NCBI RefSeq assembly: GCF_018687715.1
Contig: NC_056760.1
Span: 4,129,501-4,193,500, forward strand
Reading direction: 5' to 3'
Origin: Carya illinoinensis
Lineage: Eukaryota > Streptophyta > Magnoliopsida > Fagales > Juglandaceae
DNA: 64,000 nucleotides
The notes beneath the pieces are model-generated. The model was not told where the DNA came from and ran no database searches. It saw only the letters and a program-made list of their open reading frames with translations. The position numbers and the translations under genes were made by a program. Numbering within the stretch: position 1 is the stretch's first letter; each line of letters begins with the position of its first letter. Below, piece after piece: positions 1-11,892 of this stretch.

Positions 1-3000
1 TCAAATATCAGCGTAAAGGAGGAAACCAAGGAATCCAGTATTACTGAAACATGCACTGGCTCGAATTTGTCTTTGAAACTTCAAGAGAAGAAAACAAATG
101 ATCCAGAGATAATTAAGGTGGACACAGTCCCTTTATGCTCAAGTTTTCATTCACATGATTGTTCTGTGAGTTTGGTTTGAAACATTGAAAACTCCAGGTA
201 AAGCTTATATGTTTTATAAAAATGGTTTCCTTACTGCATTGCGACAATCGACTCTTTTCATCATTAGCCTAAGCAATGCGACCGCTTCCAGTTATGTGAA
301 GCTTCTTGTTGTCATTTTTATTGTGTATATGTAGAATGAGGGAACATAAATTGCTCCTAGACTTGATATTGAAATCTAAGATTTGTTAGGATTGTGAGGG
401 AATGAAATAACTAAGGCCTGATTTAGATAGTAAGTTGATATGAGGTGAGTTGAGATGGTTTATGAATAGTAGTGAGATGGTTTGTAAATAGTAGTGAGAT
501 GGTTTGTAAATAGTAGTGAGATGATTTGAGTTAAAATGTTTTATGGGATTTTGGAAAAGGAGAGACAAAAAGTTGAATAAAAATATTATAAAGTTAAAAT
601 ATTGTTAGAATATAATTTTTTAATATAATTTTTGTTTTGAGATTTGAAAAAGGTTGAATAGTTTTTTGTGTTTTGTTTGGAAGTTTTGGAAAGTTGTAAT
701 AATTAGATAATGATTAGATGAGAAAGTTGAATATTTGAAATTGAAAAGTGTTTGTGTTTGTGGTGTTTGGATGTTGAAATGAGATGGGATGAGATAGAAG
801 TATCTCTCTATCCAAACCAGGCTAGTGCCTAAAAGGTTCGTGCATTTTGCTGAAATTTCATTTGTTTTCTCTTTAATTTTATTTTTATTTTTTAGTTTGT
901 ATGAACCTTTCATACATACCATGCCATTCCAAACATACAAGTACACAAGCATGTGTTTAGCCCCACATTTAAAAGTATCTTCTAGTATACACTCTTCTTA
1001 GCACCTTTCTGGGATCAATGAATGAAAATGATGTTGATTATATGCAGTTTTGCATCCACCAATCAGCTATTTGAATGAAAAGTAGAAAAGAAAAGGGAAG
1101 AGGCCTTTATTTTTTCACTTGATGTTACTTGTAAAGAAATTCACTTATATGGCTTCTTATTCCATCTAGTTGACTGTTGATTTTACAATTGACAGCCTGA
1201 AAATACCAAGGCCAAAGATTCCAATGTTGATTCTTTAAGACTTGCAGCTGACCACCACAACGGGAAGCAAATGTTGGAGGAGAATGATGTAAGAAGTTCT
1301 CAGAAGGGGGAGGCCAATGAACACTCTTCCACTCCCGAAACCACAGCTAGTCAAGATTTGTCTTTGAAGCCTGAAATGAAGAGGAAATATAACCCTGAAA
1401 TGATTAAGGTTCAGGCCATTCTCTGTATGCCGTTGTTTTGATTTAATTTAGTGCAAAATTATTCAGTACTTATATAATACAAAGGAACTCTATGAGGAAG
1501 CTTTTTCTGGTGCATGAAGTCTTCGTCCTAGTTATTATTTGTTGGCATGTTGTTTTCTTTCCTTGTCAACTTGCACTGAAACCAACTTTGACAATAGAAG
1601 AATTAGTTTTGAGGCTTCCCCCCTCCTTTCCCTACCATATGTTGTACATTTTCATTGAGAAGTCATTGCAAAGCCATGAAGCCATGTATGTCTTCAATTT
1701 AGATCATGGTATCAATACTACTTATAAAAAATTCATATTATCAATGCTTATTCCTTTAGCCTTTAATTTATGGAAGCACTGTTTTTTATGACAATTATCA
1801 GCCAGCAGACACTAAAATGAAAAATTCATGTAAAGATGCTTTGCCACTTGTGATTGGCCAATCCATTGAGAAAATTTTGGGTGACTCTGATCTGAAAACA
1901 AGTGAGGAGATTGAAGAACACAATTCCTCTCCAATGGTGGGTGATTTTATTTTGGGCTCATCATCCAAGCTTGAGGGAAATAGAACAGATCATGGTAAAG
2001 AGGTCAAGGTACTGCCTGCTCTCTTCTGCTCTCCCATCGCACCCTAAGCTTAATTGTGGATTACAACACTCAAACTGTGGGAGTAGATGGTCCTAAGCAG
2101 GGGTCCGCATAGTCCTAACTCTTTTTTCTTTTTTCATTCTTTCATCTTACAATGAAAAGCCTGCAAAAACTATCGAGAAAGGTTCCAGCTCTGATGCTAT
2201 CAGGAATGCAGCTGGCTTCTCCCCTGGCAAATTTGAGTTGAATGTAGGTGGAAACCTGGAAGTTAGAGAAGACAATTCTAATGCTATGCACAAAAGCAAA
2301 ATATTAAATTCATCTTCAAATCCTGAAAGCAAGGGAGGAAATCTTCCAAAAACAGCTAAGGTACAAAAAGCTCTATTCTCACTTATATGGATTTGTTGAT
2401 CACCATCTAATTTGATATTTATTACAAAAATACTGAGAGAGCATATGCTTTGGTCCTTGACTCTAGTAGAAAAGGGGTTGGTTGTGGTTGGCCGAAGCCT
2501 TAGGATCAAATCTACCCATTTTAACCCTTTTCATTAGCTTATATCATTTTTCTTTTCTTTTTTCCTCCCTTCTTTTTATTCAATGAGCAGCCTGCAAATG
2601 CCTTCGGTAAAAGCAGTAGTGCTGAGGCACTGAGGCCGGCTACTGGCCTCAATAGAAGGAAAAAAGGCTTCAGTTCTGAATCAGGTGCTTTCAGACAGGC
2701 AGAAAGTGCAAAGCCTGATTTAGAGCTAAAACTAAGTGAATTTGCTGTGACAATTGCACGCAGAGAGTGCATCAAAGGGTTAAAGAATGCTCCAACTGAC
2801 AAGATTGAGTCTCCAGATTCAACTTCGAGGACAGAATGCGAGAGGAAAACTCCACAAAGAGTGATGGTACAAGAAACTGGATTTATTAAAACTGGAGATC
2901 CATCAACTTCACTTTTAGATTTGAAAGATCAAATGGGACAAGAAACAACCAAGCTGCAGCTGATGGAGAGGAACTCACTAGCGGGAGATGTTCCTAAGGC

Positions 3001-3619
3001 AGAAGCTAGTGATGGCAAGAAGTCAATTTTGAATTTATCTTTGAAGCTACCAAAGCAGAAGGAAGAGAGGAAGATTGGGTCAGATACACCACAGGTCCAA
3101 GAACGAACTTTCCCTGCAATTGGAGTTTTTTCAAATTCTTCTATCGCAAGATCCAAGAGCAAACAAAAATTTGGAGTCAGCACCAATGACCATTCTTTGA
3201 ATGTGGAGGCTGCAAAGAGATTAGGTCAGCGAGGCCAGTACGAAGCTGAAGAGAACAGTGTTACTCGTGTTGACCGCAAAAGTTCAGTTTTAGTGTCTCA
3301 GAGGAAAGGAAAGAGAACTTCAAAATTGCCAATCACGGTAAAGATCAAAGATTCAACTCATGTTAATATGGACCTCTTAAATTTGCCCGATAATGCAACT
3401 GACAATGGAAGTAAGGAAAATCTTCAGATCATCAAGTCCTACTCTGATGATTCCCATACTAAGGCTTTGGTTCCGCTGCCTTATAAAGTTCTGAACTTGA
3501 AGGATTTGACATTAATTGACCTGAGAGCCATTGCAAAGGAAAACAAATTGACAAAATATCATAAGCTTCGGAAACATGTGCTGCTTGAACTATTAGCAGA
3601 CCGACTGGGATGTTGCTGA
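1..3619 (+). CDS. SAP-motif protein, 3' part (5 exons visible, 5' end outside window)
   Basis: Five exons read as one frame: 1-117, 1196-1408, 1802-2008, 2160-2360 and 2591-3619 (TGA at 3617-3619). All four introns have GT-AG borders and phase 0, and each internal exon is a whole number of codons (71, 69, 67). The protein is hydrophilic, Ser/Lys/Glu-rich and probably mostly disordered. Its last ~45 residues contain LKDLTLIDLRAIAKENKL followed by a second helix with LRKHVLLELL, the two-helix pattern of SAP/Rho-N nucleic-acid-binding motifs. Exons 2-5 each start with Pro-Ala or Pro-Glu, exons 1-4 each end in Lys, and exons 1, 2 and 5 share an LSLK segment, so the exons look serially duplicated. 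A nuclear DNA- or RNA-binding role is inferred from the SAP-like tail only. I do not recognise the gene by name. Start and upstream exons are missing. Confidence 0.72.
415..822. mobile_element. MITE (copy 1), intron of the SAP-motif gene
   Basis: About 408 bp with imperfect terminal inverted repeats: the left end begins GGCCTGATTTAGATAG and the right end, read in reverse, begins GCCTGGTTTGGATAG. Flanks are TAA on the left and TAG on the right, compatible with a worn 3-bp TWA duplication of PIF/Harbinger (Tourist) elements. Inside is a tandem repeat built on GAGATGGTTTGTAAATAGTA (about three units, 455-520). It has no coding capacity. Related sequence recurs at 5390, 16105 and 43957. Confidence 0.6.
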
Positions 3620-4607
3620 ATATACAAGCGGGTGTACATATTTTCTTGTTCTATTGTTTTCTTACATATACATACAGTTGGGGATGGTCGGATGTCTCAC
3701 GGATCTTGAATGGATCCATTGTTCTACATAACGAGCACTCAAGACAAGGTTATAAGAAAAAAGGAAGGGAAGAATAGAAAGGAAGGACTAAGAAATTTCA
3801 AGAAATTTCTGTTTCATATCTTACCATCATTTTAGTTCTGATAATGATGACCATATATTTCATCTGTACTCATAGGATGTCAATATCAGATTGCTATCAA
3901 TCTTTTTGCAGAATTGCCATATTACGTGAGTGGTGATTACATGCTTTTCTGTTTGTCATTATATCTTCGATTGAAGGTCAATACTTTACGAAAGCTTCTG
4001 CTGATCATGTTTAAGTTGTATTGTGAGGGAGCTGTTTAAAGAGAGAGAACAAAAAAATCGAAGCCTTTAGCAGTTCGTGTGTCGATGGGCTTTCTTTGTG
4101 GAGGTTATTGGTGCATGTACGTTAAATGATCATGATACGGACTGGGGTTTTCATCTTGATAAGTGGAGGGAACATGAAACTAATTAAAGAACTCAGTTCA
4201 GTTCAAAACGACGACTTCAACTTTCAAACTGTGTTTGCATGCTGTTTCATTTATGTGAGGGAGATCGGATGGAACAGAAATTGACAAAAGTTAGGGAACC
4301 TATGCCCAATGGGCCTAAAGTAATCTATTCGGATTTTTGGGTTAAAGAACATCGAACTATTCATTCAACTCCAACCACCTTCATTCTATTCTCTCATTTT
4401 AACTACTGATATGTAAATGCAAGCTGGGGGTTATATCCTTTTAACCTTTTTCCAATGATTACAGTCTATATATGAAACAATGCCAATCTGTATATTGTTT
4501 CCATCACCACAGTACTTTTATTATGTTTATGGAACGTGGAGATAAATCCAGATACTTGTATAAATTCAGTCCACAAACTATTACAACGACCAATATGTTT
4601 TTGTTCA
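3620..4607. other. Convergent intergenic region
   Basis: This lies between the stop codons of two genes that point towards each other, so it should hold both 3' UTRs. It is A+T-rich and I see no ORF with family resemblance, no tandem repeat and no RNA gene. Confidence 0.6.
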
Positions 4608-7600
4608 TCATGTGTTCGTATAACAAATGCTTCTCAGATCGATTCGAGGTTGTCCCAGAAGCGAAGGCTTGAAGAAAGCATGGGTTTGTGCAATCTCAAT
4701 GCGTTCCCTAGGATCATTCAGGTTTTCGTCTCTCAGAGCTTTCAAAATAGCTTGTGATGATGACTGTTCCCTGGAGATCCAACATAAAAGGTATAAAAAA
4801 AGGAATTATAATTCACAATTTTCAACCAAGCCTAGGCTTGTTTCACGTGTGAGCCAGCTTGACATGAGTGCTCTGTGGCTCTTATTCATAGCAGAAATTT
4901 ATTCAGGTGGTCGACTCAGTATAAAGTGAGCAAAAGAAACAAGAACCCTGTTTGCTATTGCTCTGGTTTCTCACTCTGTATGAGTAAAAAATAGATTGCA
5001 GGTTAAGATCACAAATGAGATTTATGAGTTGGAGCTCGGAAACTTACCTCGAGATCAGTATTTTATAGAGTGTCTTTAAGATGGGGCAAAGCTCTACGGG
5101 AGCCACTGGCTTCTTTTCTTCAGGATGCAGCACGTTTAAGCTAGACTGACTCAGAAGCTTATAAAAAGCCTCCACCGCAGAGACACCCTGCCAAATAACA
5201 GACCAGATTTTTGAATTATCATGCTGTAAGATTCAAGTAAACAAAAACACAAAAAAGATAGAAAAAAGAAAGAAAGGAAATGGTCCTACTTAAAATGACA
5301 TATTGCTTGCTGAAACTGGATGAGGGTACTTACTGAAACTGAGGAAGTTTCATTATCAAGATTGTGTCATGTTCCCTATTTTTCATCTCTCTTATTGGAT
5401 GTTGAGATGAGTTGAGTTGAGTTGTGAGTAGTAGTATTTGGTGGGTCCCATTGAGATGAGTTTAACTTTTTTAGATTGAGATGAGTTTTGTTGAAATGTA
5501 TGAAGTAAATTGAGATTTGTTCAACTTTTTTAATGGGAAATTGAAAAAGTAGCAAGTCTCATCAATGATTGGTTTGAGATGAGTTAAGTTTGGTTCAACA
5601 ACAAAACACAGCCTATGGCCAAAACTGGATGAGGCTACTTACTTTTGTTCATTTATTTTTAAGTTGAAGAGTGCAACATGTCAATTTTGGCAATTTGAGG
5701 TGCAAAGTGCAAAAGACCTGCATTTTGATATGCAAAGTGATTCCTCTTTTTCTTTTTTTCTAATCTTTGTTTTCCTTCTTATAAGATGAACTTTGACAGC
5801 ATTTAGTTCTACTTCATGCTGCTCCCAAACTCACCCTAAAGTGAGCCTCGTTACTAACATGGTCTAGAATTGTCCGGTGTGAAGTGAATGCACCCTACAT
5901 GGGTTCTGAAAAAACTAATAAACCAGAAACAATACCTGAATCATTCCTTTTCCACTGATGCTATCACCCATATCCAGGCTTAGCTCACCCTTGGCTAACA
6001 TTTGGCCATACCATGCATTACGGCCTTTTAGCAAGGTTACATAAGTATCAGCCAGCAAAGGTCCAGCAAGCTTCTCGGGGTCTTCAGCCAACAAATGAGT
6101 AATAAATATCATCTCTGATGTACAATGTGCAAAATATACTGATTTACTGGTAGCACTTTCATTGGTAAGTGCCGCCACCATTCCTGAAGAAACCAATTTT
6201 ACTAATAAGCATTTAAAGTTTTGTGAAAGCTAAAAAAAAGAAATGGTGTTTGTACGTGTTAAAACATGTTGTTCCAGACAATAACAGCACTTCGTTCTGC
6301 TGGCCAAAAAATCATGGGGTTGGACTCAGATGGACTAAGGAGAGATTTATTGATTAAACTGCCAACACCTGCACTACATCCAACTAAAAGAAACTGAAAC
6401 TTACCAGCTCCAATGGCATAGACATTCTTCAGGCCACCCATGACTTCATGCGTGACAAGGTCACTGTTGTCCCAGACAATAAAATGAGGCTGCCTCAAAA
6501 ATTTTGCAAGAGGTTTCCTCCACTTTTCAGCTCCACAAATTCGAGCATTAGCATGTTCCTTGTTGTAAATTTCAGATGCAATATTTGGTCCACCAACATA
6601 AAGGATGTTCTCCATAGGTACTCCAGCTGCAGAGCACATATACCGAAGATTAGAGGTTGAAAGAGAATTTCTAACAAAATTAAATGAAAAAAAAAAAAAA
6701 AGAACTATAACCACTCACAGCACCAAATATAAATAATAATATAAACTATAACCATCTTAGACCACAGTCACACCCACTTCTGCCCACCCCAGCCAAAAAA
6801 CAGGAAAAAATAGGAAATTATGCTGAACAGGAAAAAAGTCAGATTGGACAACCCCTATACGTCTCACACCAGCTGATGTTTTGCTGTTACTGTTCAGATA
6901 CTGAAGTCTGTGTGTTTAGGAGAGTTTATTCCCCAAAAATGGGTTAAACTAGAGAAACGTTACGTTTTCAAGAGTTCTCATTAGTTTTTCATTGAATGCT
7001 TGCAGTCTTCCTCTATGGAACTTCAATTCCTGCCCAAAATAAGAGATCCTTATTCCACTCCCAGGGCGCCCATCATAATTACAATAACTGAGGCTTCCAT
7101 CACTGCTTCAAAATGTGAAAGCCCCACATCGGAAACTACCCTAACTTGTTGGGAGCTTTTCTGACACAGAGACGAATCTAAATAAAGGAGGGACGAAATA
7201 TAACGTGGTTCGGCAATTGCCTACGTCCACAGATGCTGTAATTTTACTATGAAAATAATTTTTACAGAAAAACTCTCTCTGCTCACCCACTCTCTTTCTC
7301 TCTTCTTTCTCTCCCACACTCTGTCTGCACACACACGCAGCACACACTCTGTTTTTCTCTCTGCTGCACTCAGTTCGCTGCACTTCTCTGATGCACACAC
7401 CCACAATTGAGCTCTCTCCTATTTATAGGAGAGAGCAGCCTACAATAATTTTTTCGGTGCAATCGGTGCCTAATATGACAAAGGGACAAATGGTGCATGG
7501 CTCACCGTTCACCATTTTGTCTCCATCTGCAACAATCTCCCACTTGGAGACAAATGAGTCTACATATCTTCATAGCAATCATCACAGTAACTTCAAGTCA

Positions 7601-10600
7601 TGCCTTTAAGTACGAAGTCCAACTGAAGCTATACACAGCTTCAGTTTGTTAGCAGTAACTACTTTTGTGAACATGTCTGCTGGGTTCTTTGTTCCTCGAA
7701 TCTTCTCAAGTATCAGCTGTCCACTATCGAGAAGAGATTGGATAAAATGGTATCGCAACTGTATGTGTTTTGTTCTGGAATGAAAGACTGGATTCTTTGC
7801 AAGAAAAATAGCACTCTGACTATCACTGTGCAGAATGCCTTTTTCACTCTTCTTTCCCAATTCCTCCAAGAATGACTACAACCAAACCATTTCATTCCCT
7901 GCTTCAGTTATAGCAACGTATTCCGCTTCTGTAGTTGAGAGAGCAACAATCTTCTGTAACTTAGAAGCCCACGATACAGCTGTACCACCCAGTGTATACA
8001 CAAATCCAGTAGTACTTTTTCTGCTGTCAACGTCACCTGCTAAATCAACATCTACATATCCCTGTAGTTTTAAACCTGCTTTTGTAAAGCATAGTGACGT
8101 ATCTGAAGAGTCTTGTAGATATCTTAGAATCCACTTGACTACTTCCCAATGCTGCTTTCTTGGATTACTCATGTACCTATTCACAGCTCCCACTGCTTGT
8201 GCAATATCTGGCCTTGTACAGACCATGGCGTACATAAGACTACCAATAGCAGATGCATAGGGTATTCTGTTCATGTATTCTTGCTCTTCCTCCGTCTTTG
8301 GCGACTGATCCTTAGTTAGTCGAAAGTGACTAGCTAAGGGTGTGCTCACTGGTTTCACCTTGTCCATGTTAAACCTTCTGAGCACCTTCTTCACATACTC
8401 CTCCTGCGAGAGCTTGAGAGTATCATTAGACCTGTCTCTAATAATTCTCATACCAAGGATTTGTTTTGCAGCACCCAAATCCTTCATCTCAAATCGTTTT
8501 GACAACTGCTTCTTCAGTTTATTGATCTCCTCGATGCTTGACCCTGCAACGAGCATATCATCCACATATAACAGTAGGATAATATAAGAGTTGTCAAAGT
8601 TCTTCATATAGCAACAATCGTTAGCCTGCAGTCTTGTAAATCCATTACTGCACATGAAGTTGTCAAACTTCCGGTACCATTGTCGTGGAGCTTGTTTTAG
8701 GCCATACAAGCTCTTCTTCAGTTTGCAAACTAGATTCTCTTTTCCCTTCACTGAGAAAATCCTTGTGGCTGGTGCATATAGATGTCTTCCTCCAAATCAC
8801 CATGAAGGAATGCAGTCTTCACATCTAACTGCTCAAGATGTAGATTCTCTGCCGCCGCAATTGCTAACACTAGCCTGATCGTGGTCAATTTTACAACTGG
8901 GGAGAAAATGTCTGTGTAGTCGACACCTTCCTTTTGTTGAAACCCCTTCACGACCATTCTGGCTTTGTAGCGCTTGCTACCATTGTGCTCTTCCTTAATT
9001 CTGTACACCCATTTATTGTGCAAAACCTTCTTGCTTTTTGGAAGCTTAGTTAGCTCCCATGTCTGATTTGACATCAGTGACTCCATCTCATCTTGCATGG
9101 CTTTCTCCCACTTGGTCAAATCTTCAATTTGTAGAGCTTCATCATAACTTTCCGGTTCACCACTATCTGTTAGCAAGATGTAGTGTAGAGATGGTGAGAA
9201 CCGCTGTGGTGGCCTAATTGTCCTTGAAGATCTTCGAATAACAGTGAGTGGTGTACGTTGTTCGATCTGTGTATCATCATTTTCTTGATCCTCGTTCTGA
9301 TCAGTGTTAACTCGAGTAACATCAAAGTCAACAACCTCAAGTTTCTTTGGCTGCTCTTCAGGTTTAACTTGTGACTTAGCTTTGTACAGAATCTGCTCAT
9401 TGAATATCACATTTCTACTTCTGATGATTTTGCGATTTTTATCATCCCAAAATCGATAGCCAAATTCTTCATCACCATAACCGATGAAAAAACATTTTCT
9501 AGATTTGGTTTCTAACTTATTACGATCAGTAGAATCTATGTGAACATATGATAAACAGTCAAAAACTTTCAAATGGGAAAGATTTACCTTCTTTCCGCTC
9601 CAGACTTCCTCTGGTAGATCGAACTTTAAGGGAACTGAAGGTCCCCGATTAATCAAATAGGCTGCAGTGTTAACTGCATCAGCCCAAAAACATTCAGGCA
9701 ATTCTGAATTCAGCCTCATGCTTCTGGTACGTTCGTTGAGAGTTCTGTTCATGCGTTCAGCTACGCCATTCTGCTGCGGTGTCCAGGGAATAGTCTTCTG
9801 AAATCTAATCCCATTTGCAGCACAGAATTCTTTGAACCCTCCGTCGATGTACTCTCCTCCATTGTCTGACTTCAGACATTTTAACTTCAAGCCTGTTTCA
9901 TTTTCAACCATGGCTCTCCACATCTTGAAAGTATCAAATGTGTCAGATTTATTTTTCAAAAAATAAACCCATACTTTCCTACTTGAGTCATCAATAAATG
10001 AAAAATAGTACCGCGATCCTCCAAGAGAAGCGACTGGGGATGGCCCCCACAAATCTGTGTGCACCAATTCCAACTTTGTGGATTTTGGAGTTCTACCATT
10101 TTTTAGGAAACTAACTTTTTTTTGTTTTCCAAAAATGCAACATTTGCACATGTCGAAATCAGTTGATTCCAACTTTGGTAACTTCCCCTTGGATAATAGT
10201 ACTTTCATTCCTTTCTCACTCATGTGACCAAGCCTTTGATGCAATAGAGATATGAAAAATGGACGGTTCTGATCTGTCTGGCGCGTGAGATACACGCGCT
10301 GCACAGTGCGCGTGGGCAAACGCGTGGGGGCGTGTAATACACGCGCTACAGTACTGTGTGCGCGTGGGGGCGCGTGGGCACGTGTCCTTCACGCGTCTTC
10401 AACCTCTGGAGCGCGTGAGGGCGCGTGTGGTGCACGCGTCTTCAACCTCCGGAGTGCGTGGGGGAGCGTGGGTTGCAGCAGATGCACGCGCCGATCTTTT
10501 AGGGGCGCGTGTAGCCTCGTCCGACCTCCGTTTTCGATTCCGTTTGCGGCAACGGATTCGTCTCGACGCGAGGAACACCGTGGAGTTGTCAAAAATTGAT

Positions 10601-11892
10601 TTTGAACAACTTGAATTTTCGGACAGCTCGAACCAGTGCTCTGATACCAGTTGTTGGGAGCTTTTCTGACACATACGAATTTAAATAAAGGAGGGACGAA
10701 ATATAACGTGGTTTGGCAATTGCCTACATCCACAGATACTGTAATTTTACTATGAAAATAATTTTTACAGAAAAACTCTCTTTGCTGACCCACTCTCTTT
10801 CTCTCTTCTTTCTCTCCCACACTCTGTCTGCACACACACGCAGCACACACTCTGTTTTTCTCTCTGCTGCACTCAGTTCGCTGCACTTCTCTGATGCACA
10901 CACCCACAATTGAGCTCTCTCCTATTTATAGGAGAGAGCAGCCTACAATAATTTTTTCAGTGCAATCGGTGCCTAATATGACAAAGGGACAAACGGTGCA
11001 TGGCTCACCGTTCACCATTTTGCCTCCATCTGCAACATAACTGATTCTACAATGTTGAGAGTAAGAGGAATCCATGCAAAATTAGTAGTTTTTCATGTAT
11101 TTCTTAGCTTCATGAGAGAATGGTTGTTTGTGCACGTAACCAAAAGATCTGTTCAACTTTACCTACAATAATGAAATAAAGGCAGGAAGTATTTAAACAA
11201 GTGACCTTGCAAAGCAAAAGAAGGGAGTTCTTACTTGCACGGTTAATCATTCGCGTGGGAGTTATTATGTGGGGAACAGGATCCAGTGCAGCCTCAATAC
11301 CTTTTGCCAAAGAGATGATGATAGGAACTGTGATTCTCTCTTTCCAATAATGACTGATCTCTTCAAACACCTCATGAGTTTCTGTAGAAGGCAAGCCATT
11401 AATCACAATATCCGCATCCCAAACAGCCTCCTGCAAATTAGTCACAACCTTCAAAGGACAAAGTGGTGTATCAATCATATTCAAGCAAAAGCCATCTTTC
11501 AAAATCTCATCTGCAAATAGAGTCCGATCTCCTAATCTTGCCTCCACGTACTTCAAATACGCACAGCGCCGAATCAACCTCCTCAGCACATCCTCCCTCG
11601 AATTGATCACTTCAAAAAGATGTTCAGCTGTAGCTTTATCGACAGCTCTTCCAGGCCTTCTCCATATCCTGATCTGGACCTTCTCTCTATATTGACCATA
11701 ATTATCTTGAAGCAAAGCTGCAAAAACACTTCCCCAAGCACCTGCCCCAACACCAACAATCCTCAGTGGATCACTATCTGCCTTGCCAAGAAGACTGCGA
11801 AGCTCATCAAGCTTCTTTTCCAAACCATTAAACTTCTGAATAGCCCCGTTCGAGTATAAAGTATGACCCATTGTCTCAATGCTTCCCACCAT
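4608..11892 (-). CDS. GPDHC1: Glycerol-3-phosphate dehydrogenase [NAD(+)], cytosolic GPDHC1 type
   Basis: Five coding exons on the minus strand: 11235-11892, 6405-6626, 5936-6183, 5048-5187 and 4608-4770. They join to 1431 nt (476 aa) with consistent phases and GT-AG introns. The enzyme interconverts dihydroxyacetone phosphate and glycerol 3-phosphate using NAD(H), supplying glycerolipid backbones and shuttling cytosolic redox. The N-terminus carries the dinucleotide-binding glycine motif GVGAGAWGS (about residues 47-55). Later segments [20 protein letters not shown], the lysine-containing [12 protein letters not shown] and [14 protein letters not shown] are characteristic of the family. The N-terminus MVGSIE matches Arabidopsis GPDHC1 and no transit peptide is visible, so a cytosolic location is expected. 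The C-terminus runs about 14 residues past the Arabidopsis protein. Intron 1 is about 4.6 kb because of a Copia insertion in the same orientation; the coding exons are undamaged. Confidence 0.95.
5390..5612. repeat. MITE-like remnant (copy 2) in GPDHC1 intron 3
   Basis: The segment repeats GAGATGAGTT-type words and contains the TTGGATGTTGAGATGAG motif also seen at the right end of the MITE at 415-822. Boundaries are approximate and no clear target duplication is visible. It lies in the intron between exons 5936-6183 and 5048-5187. Confidence 0.45.
7147..7534 (-). repeat. Copia-1 3' LTR
   Basis: 388 bp, matching 10652-11037 nearly throughout. It carries the pyrimidine-rich CTCTCT stretch, the palindrome CTCCTATTTATAGGAG (TATA-like on the minus strand) and a TCTGCAACA terminus. 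The purine tract read on the minus strand as AAGTGGGAGAT abuts it at 7535-7546. Confidence 0.93.
7606..10319 (-). pseudogene. Copia-1 pol (GAG-pre-integrase, integrase, RT, RNase H), broken
   Basis: Three open stretches continue one polyprotein on the minus strand. 10319-8748 holds the GAG-pre-integrase core ([14 protein letters not shown]), a zinc-binding CKCC-type segment, integrase (HTDLWGP, then NGGEY and [14 protein letters not shown]) and the start of reverse transcriptase. 8751-7876 holds [11 protein letters not shown] and the catalytic YVDDM of reverse transcriptase and the start of RNase H. 7869-7606 holds the RNase H end ([12 protein letters not shown]). A one-base loss near 8750 shifts the frame and an in-frame TAG at 7876-7878 stops it. 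The copy is therefore inactive, although the catalytic motifs are still recognisable. Confidence 0.9.
10280..10560. repeat. CpG-dense GCGTG-rich repeat block inside Copia-1
   Basis: This G+C- and CpG-rich block stands out sharply from the A+T-rich surroundings. It is built from GCGCGTG/CACGCGT words in both orientations. A clear tandem unit of 43 bp starts at 10390 and again at 10433, each beginning CACGCGTCTTCAACCTC. It occupies the place where gag and protease should be, between the primer-binding site and pol. I cannot tell whether it is element leader DNA or captured DNA. Confidence 0.7.
10637..10649 (-). other. Copia-1 primer-binding site
   Basis: Read on the minus strand, TGGTATCAGAGCA follows the 5' LTR after a 2-bp spacer. 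It is the standard complement to the 3' end of plant initiator tRNA-Met used to prime reverse transcription. Confidence 0.9.
10652..11037 (-). repeat. Copia-1 5' LTR
   Basis: 386 bp, the partner of 7147-7534 with a small number of single-base differences. It is followed directly by the right copy of the TAACT target duplication. Confidence 0.93.
10919..10934 (-). promoter_or_regulatory. Likely TATA element of the Copia-1 5' LTR
   Basis: CTCCTATAAATAGGAG on the minus strand is a strong TATA-box match within the promoter LTR. It is also a perfect 16-base palindrome, so it reads as a TATA motif in only slightly altered form on the other strand. Promoter activity is inferred from position and sequence only. 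Confidence 0.5.

Larger units (their letters stand above)
7147..11037 (-). mobile_element. Copia LTR retrotransposon, gag-deleted (Copia-1), in GPDHC1 intron 1
   Basis: Two LTRs (7147-7534 and 10652-11037, both TG...CA) enclose a pol region read on the minus strand. The flanks are the perfect 5-bp target duplication TAACT (7142-7146 and 11038-11042). Inside the 5' LTR is a primer-binding site for initiator tRNA-Met, and next to the 3' LTR a purine tract. The pol order GAG-pre-integrase, integrase, reverse transcriptase, RNase H is Copia. Gag and protease are missing and a G+C-rich block stands in their place, so the copy cannot move on its own. LTRs differ at few positions, so the insertion looks fairly recent. 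Resemblance to the Tnt1/Tork group is inferred from motifs. Confidence 0.93.

Noticed and set aside
10389..10907. 172-codon minus-strand frame running from the Copia-1 LTR into the CpG-rich block
   Set aside because: It starts inside the LTR and continues through repeats; the same N-terminal peptide recurs at the other LTR, so it is not a gene.
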